Below are positions 54,158 through 62,973 of a stretch of DNA of 64,000 bases, in pieces. The notes under the pieces were generated by a model. It was not told the origin of the DNA, did not search any database, and was given only the letters and a program-made list of their open reading frames with translations. Each line of letters starts with the position of its first letter. Position 1 is the first letter of the stretch. The stretch lies in NCBI GenBank assembly GCA_965230495.1, contig OZ246004.1, forward strand, positions 2,914,001 to 2,978,000. Direction: 5' to 3'. The translations under genes and the position numbers were made by a program. This DNA comes from JACJYM01 sp965230495. Its GTDB lineage: Bacteria; Bacteroidota; Bacteroidia; Chitinophagales; Saprospiraceae.

Positions 54158-55986
54158 CCTAAGCTTCTAAACTTAAATTTGTTAATGACTTCATTCCCCA
54201 TAAATTTACATATAACCATTGGAGTCTTCTTTTTCTGATAATAGTATCTTGATTCAATGCTACTAAGTATTTCATGATTTTCTGGCCAAAAACAGTCTAT
54301 ATTTTGATTTGGATATTCATTTAGGTGGAATCTGACCACAGCCTCCTCTGATGTTTTAATATTATCAATAATTAAAAGTTCGTCATCAGAAAGTCTTACT
54401 ACCCTTGAATGTTTATTACCCTTGTAATCTTTATAACTGCCTTTCCATGATAATTCATTCTCTTCTTCTTTTAGCTCTTGGTTCCTTGTTGAAATCCATT
54501 TTCCATTTAGGAATCGTGAGATTTTAGGCATTTGATCATGATTTCCAAACTGTACGGTGTTGTGTGCCATTACTCCTTTGAAATAATCTGTCAATTCCCC
54601 TTCATTGTATGAATATGTCCCACTATCTCTGAGTATATTTTTGCCATCTAGCCAAAAATCTAAGTGAAAAGCATCATTACCTGGTCTAAAATTAGGCGTT
54701 GGTGTTTTGATCATTACAAAAGCTCCTTTTTTTCGTAGAATAACGACATCGTTATCCAACATTTCACTGGAAGGCATTTCTATCTTAAGTAATGGGTAGT
54801 TTAGTGATTCGCTTCCGCTCGTCCAAAACATTGCTTCGTTCGACTTCAGGTCTTCATAAACGCGTTTATTTAATAGTAGTGCAAAAAATGATTGCGTTGA
54901 AGGTCTGAAATCCCTATAGTCACAGCTATGCAAATTATTGAGCATTGCTCCATCATTACTACCTAAATTAGGAGCATCACCTTCGTTTCCAAAAGTTAAC
55001 TTGTATTGCCATTTTCCAAGTGATGTAAGTTTCGCTAAAATTTCTTTGTCAAATGCTTTTTCATCCAGTAATTTCATGTTTTGCAATACGAAACTCATCG
55101 TATCGACCATTACTCTGTGATAAGTCATAGACTTTTGGGCAAATGTTCCATCTTTGTCAATAAGCCTTATTATCCTATCTTGAAGTATTTTTCTTCCCTT
55201 AATGCCCCATTTTATATATTTATGATCTTTAATTCCTAATTTATTTAGGAATACTGATCCTATATAGAGTGCTGCAGCTTCACTAGTTCCATGATTATTA
55301 TTTTGTGCAATGGCATAATTGATATTAGGATATATTCTATGTAAATGATCCTCAATTAGTCTAATTAGGGACTTTGATGGACTTTGAGTTGAATTCAACA
55401 AGTTACTCGTTGTAATTAGCTTCATTAAACGAATGGATGCTTCTTGACCACATTTCCAATTTGGACCAATATTCAAGGGATTCTGAAAAGACCAATCCAA
55501 CAATAATTCATTTATCTTATCTAAATATTTTTCTTTTGACGTTACTCTAAATGCTCTAGCCAAAATTGTTAACCAATCAAATCTTGATAATTCCCAAATT
55601 ACCTTTACATCGCCTTGTGCAAAATCATTAATTGTAGTCCAGTGTTTATTTTTGTTTGTATGTTCTTTATTGATGAAAGGATTATAAAACCAATTTGGCA
55701 ACCCGTCATATTTATATTTGTGTTGGCTAAAATATGTAAATTTACCGTCTATTAATTCCTCTGCGTTCAATAACAATCTTTTCTTCCACAATTCGTTAAA
55801 ACTATGTATTTCGTTAGCTGTTCTGTGAAAAAAAGTTCCTGTTATTGGCCTTCCTTTAGGGAAAAGTCCTTTTCTAAAACCAACCAGTAAGGAAATCTTA
55901 TACCATATAATATAAGCTACATTATTAATGCCTAGTTTAGGTATAATTTCAATTATTAATAAGCCTTTCTTTAGTCGTTTTAACAA
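54154..55986 (-). CDS. Heparinase II/III-like protein in the polysaccharide locus
   Basis: This 610-residue protein has an N-terminal alpha/alpha toroid with the family motifs CGQEASIRLMKLI and AQNNNHGTSEAAALYIG, plus MTYHRVMVDTMSF. A C-terminal beta-sandwich has DAFHLDFWLDGKNILRDSG and KGVMAHNTVQFG. The Asn/His and Tyr/His catalytic positions of polysaccharide lyases appear to be kept. I see no signal peptide, only a modestly hydrophobic N-terminus. Genes of this kind often follow WbuB-type transferases in O-antigen and exopolysaccharide loci, where they may trim or modify a uronic-acid polymer. The role here is inferred. Confidence 0.87.
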   Translation of the reverse strand: MLKRLKKGLLIIEIIPKLGINNVAYIIWYKISLLVGFRKGLFPKGRPITGTFFHRTANEIHSFNELWKKRLLLNAEELIDGKFTYFSQHKYKYDGLPNWFYNPFINKEHTNKNKHWTTINDFAQGDVKVIWELSRFDWLTILARAFRVTSKEKYLDKINELLLDWSFQNPLNIGPNWKCGQEASIRLMKLITTSNLLNSTQSPSKSLIRLIEDHLHRIYPNINYAIAQNNNHGTSEAAALYIGSVFLNKLGIKDHKYIKWGIKGRKILQDRIIRLIDKDGTFAQKSMTYHRVMVDTMSFVLQNMKLLDEKAFDKEILAKLTSLGKWQYKLTFGNEGDAPNLGSNDGAMLNNLHSCDYRDFRPSTQSFFALLLNKRVYEDLKSNEAMFWTSGSESLNYPLLKIEMPSSEMLDNDVVILRKKGAFVMIKTPTPNFRPGNDAFHLDFWLDGKNILRDSGTYSYNEGELTDYFKGVMAHNTVQFGNHDQMPKISRFLNGKWISTRNQELKEEENELSWKGSYKDYKGNKHSRVVRLSDDELLIIDNIKTSEEAVVRFHLNEYPNQNIDCFWPENHEILSSIESRYYYQKKKTPMVICKFMGNEVINKFKFRSLG

Positions 55987-55998
55987 ATATTAGTCTGT

Positions 55999-56457
55999 TT
56001 AATTTTCGCAATCCATTTCTCTAAAATTTTTCCCTGAAGTACTTCCTATTATTCTAAAAGGATTGCCAGCTACAATTAAATTTTCCTTAATAGATTTGTT
56101 GATTAATGAGTTTGCCCCAATTATTACATTTTTTCCTATTGTTATTTCTCCAAACAACACTGATCCCGCTCCAACATAAACATTATCCATGATTATTGGA
56201 ACCATTCGATCGCCAAAGTTTCTGCCTATGGTTACATTCTGATTAATTTGACAATTGTCTCCTATTTCAGCATTAGAATGAATTATAACGCCTAATCCCC
56301 AATATCCTAGTGTAAAGTTCTTGCCTATTTTTGCACTAGATGGTAGCCAAACGGAAAAGAGAAATCTATTTAACCATGATATCAGTTTTGGAATAATGGG
56401 AATTTTTTTCTTAAGAAAAAAATTCCCAATTCGATACAGTATTATTGGTGGAGACAT
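55999..56457 (-). CDS. Hexapeptide-repeat O-acetyltransferase (serine acetyltransferase-like)
   Basis: This 152-residue protein opens with a short hydrophobic helical segment. A left-handed beta-helix follows (FTLGYWGLGVIIHSNAEIGDNCQI; VTIGRNFGDRMVPIIMDNVYVGAGSVLFG; IVAGNPFRIIG). It is CysE-like in pattern but lacks the CysE N-terminal domain and is typical of the small acetyltransferases that decorate capsular sugars. It lies 3 bases from the glycosyltransferase gene and 12 from the heparinase-like gene. Confidence 0.85.
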   Translation of the reverse strand: MSPPIILYRIGNFFLKKKIPIIPKLISWLNRFLFSVWLPSSAKIGKNFTLGYWGLGVIIHSNAEIGDNCQINQNVTIGRNFGDRMVPIIMDNVYVGAGSVLFGEITIGKNVIIGANSLINKSIKENLIVAGNPFRIIGSTSGKNFREMDCEN

Positions 56458-56460
56458 AAA

Positions 56461-57480
56461 CTATTTTATTTTATCAATGACAAATTTGGCCAACATTTTG
56501 GGTCGATATGACTTGATCTTATTCCTATTCCATACTTTCAGTTCCTGTAAACGATTTTTGTCTAAGGCCAAATCATTAATTATTTTTGCCAACTTTTCAA
56601 CGTCTCCCTTTGGAAAGATGTATTCGGATTTAACAAGCGATTTTGACCTCACACCGCTTGATACTATAACCGCTAAACCACATTCCATAGCTTCATTTAC
56701 GACTGCTCCCCATCCATCATACTCACTAGGTAAAACTAGACAATCTGACAAAACCATTTTTCCTATAATTTCCTCTTTAGATAGCACCCCTCCATAATTA
56801 ATACGATCATCCCCCATATTATCAAGCACTTTTATTAAATCCTCTTTTAAGTCCCCTTCACCAAATATACTCAACTGAACATTTTCCAAAACTAGATCAA
56901 AGGCGTTGATTAAATCAAAAACACGTTTTCTTTCGATTATCTGTCCAACGTATATTACTTTAAGCGGTTCTCCATTTGAAGTGTTTTCTCTTTCAACTGG
57001 GTCAACACTATAAGCAAACTTATAGCTTTTCCATCTATTCGCACCTAATTGAAAGTAATCCTCATAAGCTTGGTCTCCCAACTCGAAGAAAGTAACCTTC
57101 TTCGAATTAACTACGTTTATTACGATTCGTTTTGCTAATTTATTTAACCATGAAGATTTTTTAATGCCCTCCGAAAAAATTAAAACCTTTTTTCTCTGTA
57201 ATATTGCATAAACAATCAAAAAATAATTCTTCCAAACTGATAAAAACCCATGAACTCCAATGACATCCGAGTTCTTAAGTAAATTTTTGTTTAGTCGTTT
57301 CTCCCACAATTTTATGTATATATTTTCATCTATTCCTGAATCCCAATCATATCCCCTTCTAAAACTCCTGCCTTCCTTTAAAAGCCCCACACTCAATTCA
57401 GTCTCAGGAAGTCTTGAGAGTTCATCAAATATGGGTGTGATGTGCTTATTGTAATATGGTATTTGAATGTATACTTTCAA
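56461..57480 (-). CDS. Family 4 glycosyltransferase
   Basis: This 339-residue GT-B enzyme has the donor-site segments VIYVGQIIERKRVFDLINAF and SIFGEGDLKEDL. LVLPSEYDGWGAVVNEAMECGLAVIVS carries the EX7E-type glutamates. The N-terminal half is weakly conserved, as is usual for acceptor domains. The acceptor and sugar are unknown. It is flanked within 5 bases by the polymerase gene and the acetyltransferase gene. Confidence 0.87.
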   Translation of the reverse strand: MKVYIQIPYYNKHITPIFDELSRLPETELSVGLLKEGRSFRRGYDWDSGIDENIYIKLWEKRLNKNLLKNSDVIGVHGFLSVWKNYFLIVYAILQRKKVLIFSEGIKKSSWLNKLAKRIVINVVNSKKVTFFELGDQAYEDYFQLGANRWKSYKFAYSVDPVERENTSNGEPLKVIYVGQIIERKRVFDLINAFDLVLENVQLSIFGEGDLKEDLIKVLDNMGDDRINYGGVLSKEEIIGKMVLSDCLVLPSEYDGWGAVVNEAMECGLAVIVSSGVRSKSLVKSEYIFPKGDVEKLAKIINDLALDKNRLQELKVWNRNKIKSYRPKMLAKFVIDKIK

Positions 57481-57484
57481 AAGA

Positions 57485-58831
57485 CTAATTTAATCGTGGA
57501 AATAGTAATATCAAAATGGTTGTCCAATAAAAAACCTGCCCTGGCAACAGATTATATTCGTTCCAGTTTATTAACAAAATAGGAACTAATCCATAAGAAA
57601 TCCAAATCAAAGATTTCTTAATTCCTATTTTTCTTATTGCCTTAAAAAGAGAGCATATTATCATTAATATGAAAAAGAAAAACCCAATTACTCCATGTTC
57701 TACTAATATTCCTAAATACAGGTTATGGGTAGAAAAACCAGCCAAATTTGAATTTTTTACAATCATTGTTTGGAATAATGGTCCATTATATGACCCAACT
57801 CCAATAGCTGGATGTTTTTCAAAAACCTCAATATACGAATTCCATATCTGCTTCCTTTCGTTATAAGAAGAATCCTTTGATAAATCACCATTAGATGCTT
57901 GTAAATCATTTATTTTTTTTAAAACTGACATTTCATATTTATGCTCATCTATAAACTTCATTACTTTAGGTGTGGCAAAAACAATTAAACAAATTGTAAG
58001 AATAAAAAGAGTTGCCTTTTTCCAAACTCTCCTTCCAATTCTAAAATAAGTATATGGTACTGAAAGTAATATAATAAGAAATAAAGGGGTTCTTCTTGCA
58101 CTTACAAAACAAAAAAAAATGATTAATAGGATAAGAATTAGTTCAAGATATCCATTTATTCGTTTCGAATAATTAAAAATACTATATCCTGTGAGTAACC
58201 TAGAAGAATAAATAGAAATAATCATACTAAGCAAGCAATAAGGGTAAAACGCTTTACTACTAAAGGCCATATAGTATGACCATTGCTGCCCAAGAGATGA
58301 TAGGTTTATTACTAAAAGAGGTATAACTATAAAATTTGACCAAAACAAAAATTGAAAAAAAAATCTTACTCTAATCTCTGGGTTGAAGTTTTTATTTAGC
58401 AAAAATAAAAATGTTAATACAACAATAAATGATGACATGTGCCATATAGAGTACAATATTCCATTTACCATGTCTTTCGAATTAAAAAGACCTAAAAACA
58501 TCATTCCCCCAAAAAGTAAAACATCTATGTTTTTTATTAATGACGATCTAAAAGATTTATCATGAAAAAGAAAAGCTAAGATCAAAATTCCACCAAAAAC
58601 AGCTAATGGTAGTCGTAAATAAATCAAGGCTGAAAAAAGTGGATTTGAAGCACTAGCTCCTGAAAATGTATACGAGAAGAAAGAATAATTGCCAATATTA
58701 ATTAGGTTCGCTAAGAAAAGTAGGTACACCACAATAACCAATATTGATGCTTTAGGGATTGTTATGCTTTGTCTCTTTATAGACACTTTAGGAGAAAGCC
58801 ACATCTCTAACAATTTTAATAAAACTTTCAA
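57485..58831 (-). CDS. O-antigen polymerase/ligase-like membrane protein (Wzy family)
   Basis: This 448-residue integral membrane protein has about ten or eleven helices and a large periplasmic loop. The loop carries the Wzy_C/WaaL-type pattern: NSYIEVFEKHPAIGVGSYNG, then FSTHNLYLGILVEHGVIGFF with the conserved His-Asn. It most likely polymerises repeat units. The start at 58831 overlaps the upstream gene by 44 bases; the Met at 58804 is an alternative with less overlap. Confidence 0.85.
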   Translation of the reverse strand: MKVLLKLLEMWLSPKVSIKRQSITIPKASILVIVVYLLFLANLINIGNYSFFSYTFSGASASNPLFSALIYLRLPLAVFGGILILAFLFHDKSFRSSLIKNIDVLLFGGMMFLGLFNSKDMVNGILYSIWHMSSFIVVLTFLFLLNKNFNPEIRVRFFFQFLFWSNFIVIPLLVINLSSLGQQWSYYMAFSSKAFYPYCLLSMIISIYSSRLLTGYSIFNYSKRINGYLELILILLIIFFCFVSARRTPLFLIILLSVPYTYFRIGRRVWKKATLFILTICLIVFATPKVMKFIDEHKYEMSVLKKINDLQASNGDLSKDSSYNERKQIWNSYIEVFEKHPAIGVGSYNGPLFQTMIVKNSNLAGFSTHNLYLGILVEHGVIGFFFFILMIICSLFKAIRKIGIKKSLIWISYGLVPILLINWNEYNLLPGQVFYWTTILILLFPRLN

Positions 58832-59906
58832 GCATTGATTCTTTGTTGAATTTTTCCTTTACAAAGTTGTATCCAGACTCTATTTTCTCTTTCCTTTCAT
58901 TACTGTTATTAACACACTTTTGTATAGCAGCGGCTAATGAGTTAACATTACCCCCTTCAGATATAAAACCATTTTCCCCATAATTCATTACTTCTGGAAT
59001 ACCACCAACATTAGAATATACCACAGGTATTTTGTGTGCTAATGCTTCTATATTAGCTACCCCTAAAGCCTCTTGTCTTGAAGGTGTGCAAAAAATATCT
59101 GAATCCATTAACTCTTGAAAAACCTCCTCTTGTGTTTTTCTGCCACACAAATTAAGTTTGATCTTTTGAGATTTTAAAAACGATTTGATCTTTTCAAATT
59201 CACTTTTTTCTGGACCAATTACAGATAATTCACAAGCTATACTCAAGCTATTTAGGCTTTTTATTAAAACATCCAACCCCCCTCTGTACCAGTCTGTCTT
59301 TACGAATAAAATTTTCACTGGTCGATATGTCAAAAAGCTATTTGAGGTTTTGTTTTCTTTGATCTCCGTGGCTTTATATAATATCTGAGTCTTGCATTCA
59401 GCATGCTTATATTTACTAAGAATAAGTTCTTTTAAGTTTTGTGAATTAACAATTATTTTTTTCGCATACTTGCATGCTAATGATTCAAAATATTGAAAAG
59501 TTTTATATCTGATATATTCTTTCGAAATACCATATGTTGTAATAGAGGCTTTCAAAGATGAATAGTCATTAATCATTCCTATACATGGTATATCCGTTTT
59601 TTTATACGTTTTTATACCTATTATCGCATTATTAAAAACTATTACATCTGGACGGATACCTTTACTAATTAACTCTAAGACAGCTCTGTAATAGTCATCA
59701 ATTCTGGTCAACATCCCAACAATAGATGACAAAAATGATTTCGTAATTTTAACTTTATGATGATATTTGTCTGCAAAATTTAGATCTTCAGTGATCATAT
59801 GAACTTCAACATTTTCTCTGTCATTCAAAGATGATACATATTTTGCAAATTTGGATGGCCCATTGCCAGAAGACTCATATGTATTAGTACAAAAAAAAAT
59901 GATCAT
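58788..59906 (-). CDS. Family 4 glycosyltransferase
   Basis: This 372-residue GT-B enzyme has an N-terminal acceptor domain (SSGNGPSKFAKYVSSL). Its donor domain contains ILFVKTDWYRGGLDVLIKSL, CTPSRQEALGVANIEALAHKI with the EX7E motif, and VVYSNVGGIPEVMNYGENGF. It is an ordinary capsule-type transferase of unknown specificity. Its 3' end overlaps the polymerase gene, and it begins one base after the beta-helix lipoprotein gene. Confidence 0.88.
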   Translation of the reverse strand: MIIFFCTNTYESSGNGPSKFAKYVSSLNDRENVEVHMITEDLNFADKYHHKVKITKSFLSSIVGMLTRIDDYYRAVLELISKGIRPDVIVFNNAIIGIKTYKKTDIPCIGMINDYSSLKASITTYGISKEYIRYKTFQYFESLACKYAKKIIVNSQNLKELILSKYKHAECKTQILYKATEIKENKTSNSFLTYRPVKILFVKTDWYRGGLDVLIKSLNSLSIACELSVIGPEKSEFEKIKSFLKSQKIKLNLCGRKTQEEVFQELMDSDIFCTPSRQEALGVANIEALAHKIPVVYSNVGGIPEVMNYGENGFISEGGNVNSLAAAIQKCVNNSNERKEKIESGYNFVKEKFNKESMLESFIKIVRDVAFS

Positions 59907-59907
59907 T

Positions 59908-61455
59908 TCAATTTCTGATATTGGCTTTTTCTAAAACATAATTATGGATTAGTAGATTAGATTTTTTATCAATTTGAAGTTTCAAATTTTTGGATTGCTT
60001 TGCGACGCCTCCTGACCAAATACCATATATGTTTTCTGGAGCTGAACTGTTTGTAATTGATACCTCATTGGGATTATTTGGGTCATTCAAATCAAAAACA
60101 ATAAATGCTTTTATTTTGTTTGCTTTTAGCACGTGGCAGTTATCGATTTTAACATCTTGAATATTCTTAAAAACAACTATGTTACTATCAAAAAATTTAG
60201 AGTTACTAATTTTGTTATTGGAATGTAAAAATTTAACGGCAGATTTAAAATTTGAAAAGGAAACATTTGACACAGAATTACCCTCCGATAAAAAATCAAT
60301 GCCTGCATTTGTCAATTTACCACCTAAAACTCTATGATTTCCCGAAGCACCTAATCGAATACCTACATCAGATTCGAAATATTTGACCTCGACATTGGCT
60401 GTATGTCCAATGTTTTGCGATTCCTCCAAAGCTAAAAAAATACGGTAGGGTAAGTCAGCTGTATTTGTCACAAAAATGGAATCCAAAACAGCTCTATTTC
60501 CATATCCCAAATCATCAATTTTGATGCCCACTACTCCCATAACTCTACCATCATTATAATATAGAGGTTTATGTCCCATAGAGTCAATTAAAATATTCTT
60601 ATATGTAATAGATTGTACTTTTTGAGCAAACAACCCTTTGTTGCATTTACTTATTTTACTATTCCTTATAATAACATTTCCAACATTATCTTCTTGTATT
60701 CCAACTTCAGCACTTACCCCTATCATGGCACCCGTTTTAAGTCTTGAAAGAGAATCCGAACCATAGAAATTGTCAACCAAAACATTTTTATGTGAACCCC
60801 GTATTTGCAAGCCTGAATTATTGCCAAAATTCATAAATTTGCAATCTAATATTAACACAGTGTCAGCCCCACCAAACCAATTTCTCTTCCTTTCCTTGGG
60901 TAATATATTTTGAATCATTAATCCTCCTTTATCTCCATCTATAAAGTTAACATTACTAAATACAATTTTATTAGTTTTATTGTCAGGAGTATGAATTTTA
61001 ACAAGGTAATTTTTTATCTTATTGTAAGGAGAATTGCCTGAAATCGTCAAATTTTCGATTTTTATTTTCCTAGGATTAATAAAAGTAAATATGGGCTCTT
61101 TGCTTTCTGTTTTTGCCGGAATTATTGTGCTATTTCTTCCTATTAATACTATTGCCGACTCATTCGTTGAATAAATATTACTTAATTTGTATGTCTTCTG
61201 CTCCTCAAAAATGATAAATACATCTTTTTTAGAATTTAAAATGGTTTGAAATTCTTGCGATTGGTCCTTCGGTTTATACTTAAAAACGATGGTATCCTGA
61301 GAGGAAAAAGAACAATCTAGGATTTCAATCTCTCTGTTACTTTTACAAGAAAAAAGTAAAATTATAACCAAGTGTAATAAGATATTTCTAACTAAAACAT
61401 TCTGCAAAATCTTCCCATTTATATTTTGACAAATTTTGAAAATTTTTCCGTCCAA
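59908..61455 (-). CDS. Right-handed parallel beta-helix lipoprotein
   Basis: The protein has a long series of short strand-turn units with Asn and Ile/Val stacks (KIENLTISGNSPYNK; NVIIRNSKISKCNKGLFAQ; YKNILIDSMG; KISNSKFFDSNIVVFKN). This is the pattern of pectate-lyase-like beta-helices. A lipoprotein signal is present (HLVIILLFSC), but the ATG at 61455 puts about 30 residues before it. The TTG at 61405-61407 would give a normal-length signal and is my preferred start. It may bind, trim or epimerise the exported polymer, in line with other polysaccharide-lyase-like proteins in such loci. Catalytic residues cannot be assigned. Confidence 0.75.
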   Translation of the reverse strand: MDGKIFKICQNINGKILQNVLVRNILLHLVIILLFSCKSNREIEILDCSFSSQDTIVFKYKPKDQSQEFQTILNSKKDVFIIFEEQKTYKLSNIYSTNESAIVLIGRNSTIIPAKTESKEPIFTFINPRKIKIENLTISGNSPYNKIKNYLVKIHTPDNKTNKIVFSNVNFIDGDKGGLMIQNILPKERKRNWFGGADTVLILDCKFMNFGNNSGLQIRGSHKNVLVDNFYGSDSLSRLKTGAMIGVSAEVGIQEDNVGNVIIRNSKISKCNKGLFAQKVQSITYKNILIDSMGHKPLYYNDGRVMGVVGIKIDDLGYGNRAVLDSIFVTNTADLPYRIFLALEESQNIGHTANVEVKYFESDVGIRLGASGNHRVLGGKLTNAGIDFLSEGNSVSNVSFSNFKSAVKFLHSNNKISNSKFFDSNIVVFKNIQDVKIDNCHVLKANKIKAFIVFDLNDPNNPNEVSITNSSAPENIYGIWSGGVAKQSKNLKLQIDKKSNLLIHNYVLEKANIRN

Positions 61456-62425
61456 TTTGATTTAAGGTTTGCACTGTAAAGGAAGGCATTTTATCAAAAA
61501 CTTCCTCCAAACTCTTCTCAAATAATAATTCCTTTTGGGCACAAAGTCGATTGGGCAATACTCCTTTGTTAGGTGCTATTACTGCTTTTTTAAACCCCAT
61601 TGCAAGAATTGTTGACCCTGAATTTTCTATTTTCTTAAATGGTAAAACCACAACATTAGCAGCATTCATATAATTTTGTACCTCATCAACTTTAATCAAT
61701 TTTGGAACAAAAGAGATCTTTGGGTCTTCTCCAATTCTATTCTTCAGTATTTGTTCATAGTTTTTATCTCTTGAAATTCCTGTTATGATCAACCTCCAAT
61801 TAGCCTCTTTAAACTTTTTAAAGTTATCAATTAAATCTTCTATCCCTTTATATGGTCTTATCCCTCCAAAGAAAAGCAAAACAAGGTCTGTTTCTTTTAA
61901 ACCTAATTTTTCTCTTGCTTTTGAAGTAGTTACCTCATTCGTATAATAATTAACGTAGTCTCCTTCAGCAATTACCACAAACTTGTCGGAAGAAACTTGT
62001 AGTTCTTCACTTGCTTTTGACACTGTATGATCACTGAATACTCTTATCCAAGCCGCTTGTTTAGCAAAAAATAAACGTGCCCATTTATATGGTCCATAAT
62101 ATGGCTGATCATGAGGTTTGATATTATGAAGTGTCCACACAAAGGTTACCCCGAAAAAGAGTTTTACCGTAAGAATTTCAAGAATAAATATTGGAAATTG
62201 AATCCAAGTCATCCATTGCTCCCTTCTTAAATAATATTGGTGTAACCAATCAATATGTATATAATTTGGTCGTTGAAAAAAGGCTGTTTTAAACAAAGCA
62301 AAAAATTTCCCATTTATTCCATGTTTAACTTTAAGGTTATGTTTTTTCTTCAAACCCTCCATCATTAAATATTGGTAAGGATTTTCAATTCCCGCAACAG
62401 GTAGGCAAGATATTTTAATGCTCAC
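61388..62425 (-). CDS. Family 4 (GT-B) glycosyltransferase
   Basis: This 345-residue enzyme has an N-terminal domain with YIHIDWLHQYYLRREQW and VTFVWTLHNIKPHDQPYYG. The donor half has LVLLFFGGIRPYKGIEDLIDNF, ANVVVLPFKKIENSGSTILAMGF and APNKGVLPNRL. The acidic EX7E motif is modified (ENSGSTILAM), as in some GT4 subfamilies that process lipid-linked intermediates. It overlaps the acetyltransferase gene by one base and the beta-helix gene at its end. Confidence 0.85.
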   Translation of the reverse strand: MSIKISCLPVAGIENPYQYLMMEGLKKKHNLKVKHGINGKFFALFKTAFFQRPNYIHIDWLHQYYLRREQWMTWIQFPIFILEILTVKLFFGVTFVWTLHNIKPHDQPYYGPYKWARLFFAKQAAWIRVFSDHTVSKASEELQVSSDKFVVIAEGDYVNYYTNEVTTSKAREKLGLKETDLVLLFFGGIRPYKGIEDLIDNFKKFKEANWRLIITGISRDKNYEQILKNRIGEDPKISFVPKLIKVDEVQNYMNAANVVVLPFKKIENSGSTILAMGFKKAVIAPNKGVLPNRLCAQKELLFEKSLEEVFDKMPSFTVQTLNQIGRKNFQNLSKYKWEDFAECFS

Positions 62426-62973
62426 TACAGTAAAAACGGTTTATATGGTTTTCTTTGATTTTGTTTTGAATTTCTATCTCCTATTTTTTTCGCTGGTACT
62501 CCTCCTACAATTGTCCAAGGTAAAACATCCTTTGTAACGACGGCTCCAGTTGCGATAACAGCTCCCTCTCCAATAATAACATTAGGCAAAATAGTGGCCC
62601 TGTTTCCTATCCAAACAAAATCTTTAATAATAACACTGCCTCCTCTTGTCGTAAAATCTGAATCTTGTGGGTCATGTTCAAGTGTCCATATATTAACTTG
62701 TGGAGCAATATCAACATTGTCTCCTATTTCAATTTTTCCGCCTCTACTATCAAATAGACAATTGGGATTAATATTAGTAAAACATCCTACCTCTATTCCT
62801 TCTAATTTTCTAACCTGAAAACCCGTCATTATATTCGATTGTTTTCCCACCTTTATAAACATTCTAAACCAACCATGTCTAATTCTGTTAATAGGAATCT
62901 TTCCAAAAAAAGAATTTGATATCCATCTAAATAAATGCCTTACTTTTGAAGAACGACTAAGTGTTTTCAACAT
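62425..62973 (-). CDS. Hexapeptide-repeat acetyltransferase (WcaF/maltose-O-acetyltransferase-like)
   Basis: This 182-residue LbH protein shows CFTNINPNCLFDSRGGKIEIG, then DIAPQVNIWTLEHDPQDSDF with the catalytic His of the NodL/WcaF group. VWIGNRATILPNVIIGEGAVI and WTIVGGVPAKKIG close the coil. The protein probably O-acetylates a sugar of the repeat unit. It overlaps the flippase gene by 17 bases at its start and the glycosyltransferase gene by one base at its end. Confidence 0.9.
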   Translation of the reverse strand: MLKTLSRSSKVRHLFRWISNSFFGKIPINRIRHGWFRMFIKVGKQSNIMTGFQVRKLEGIEVGCFTNINPNCLFDSRGGKIEIGDNVDIAPQVNIWTLEHDPQDSDFTTRGGSVIIKDFVWIGNRATILPNVIIGEGAVIATGAVVTKDVLPWTIVGGVPAKKIGDRNSKQNQRKPYKPFLL

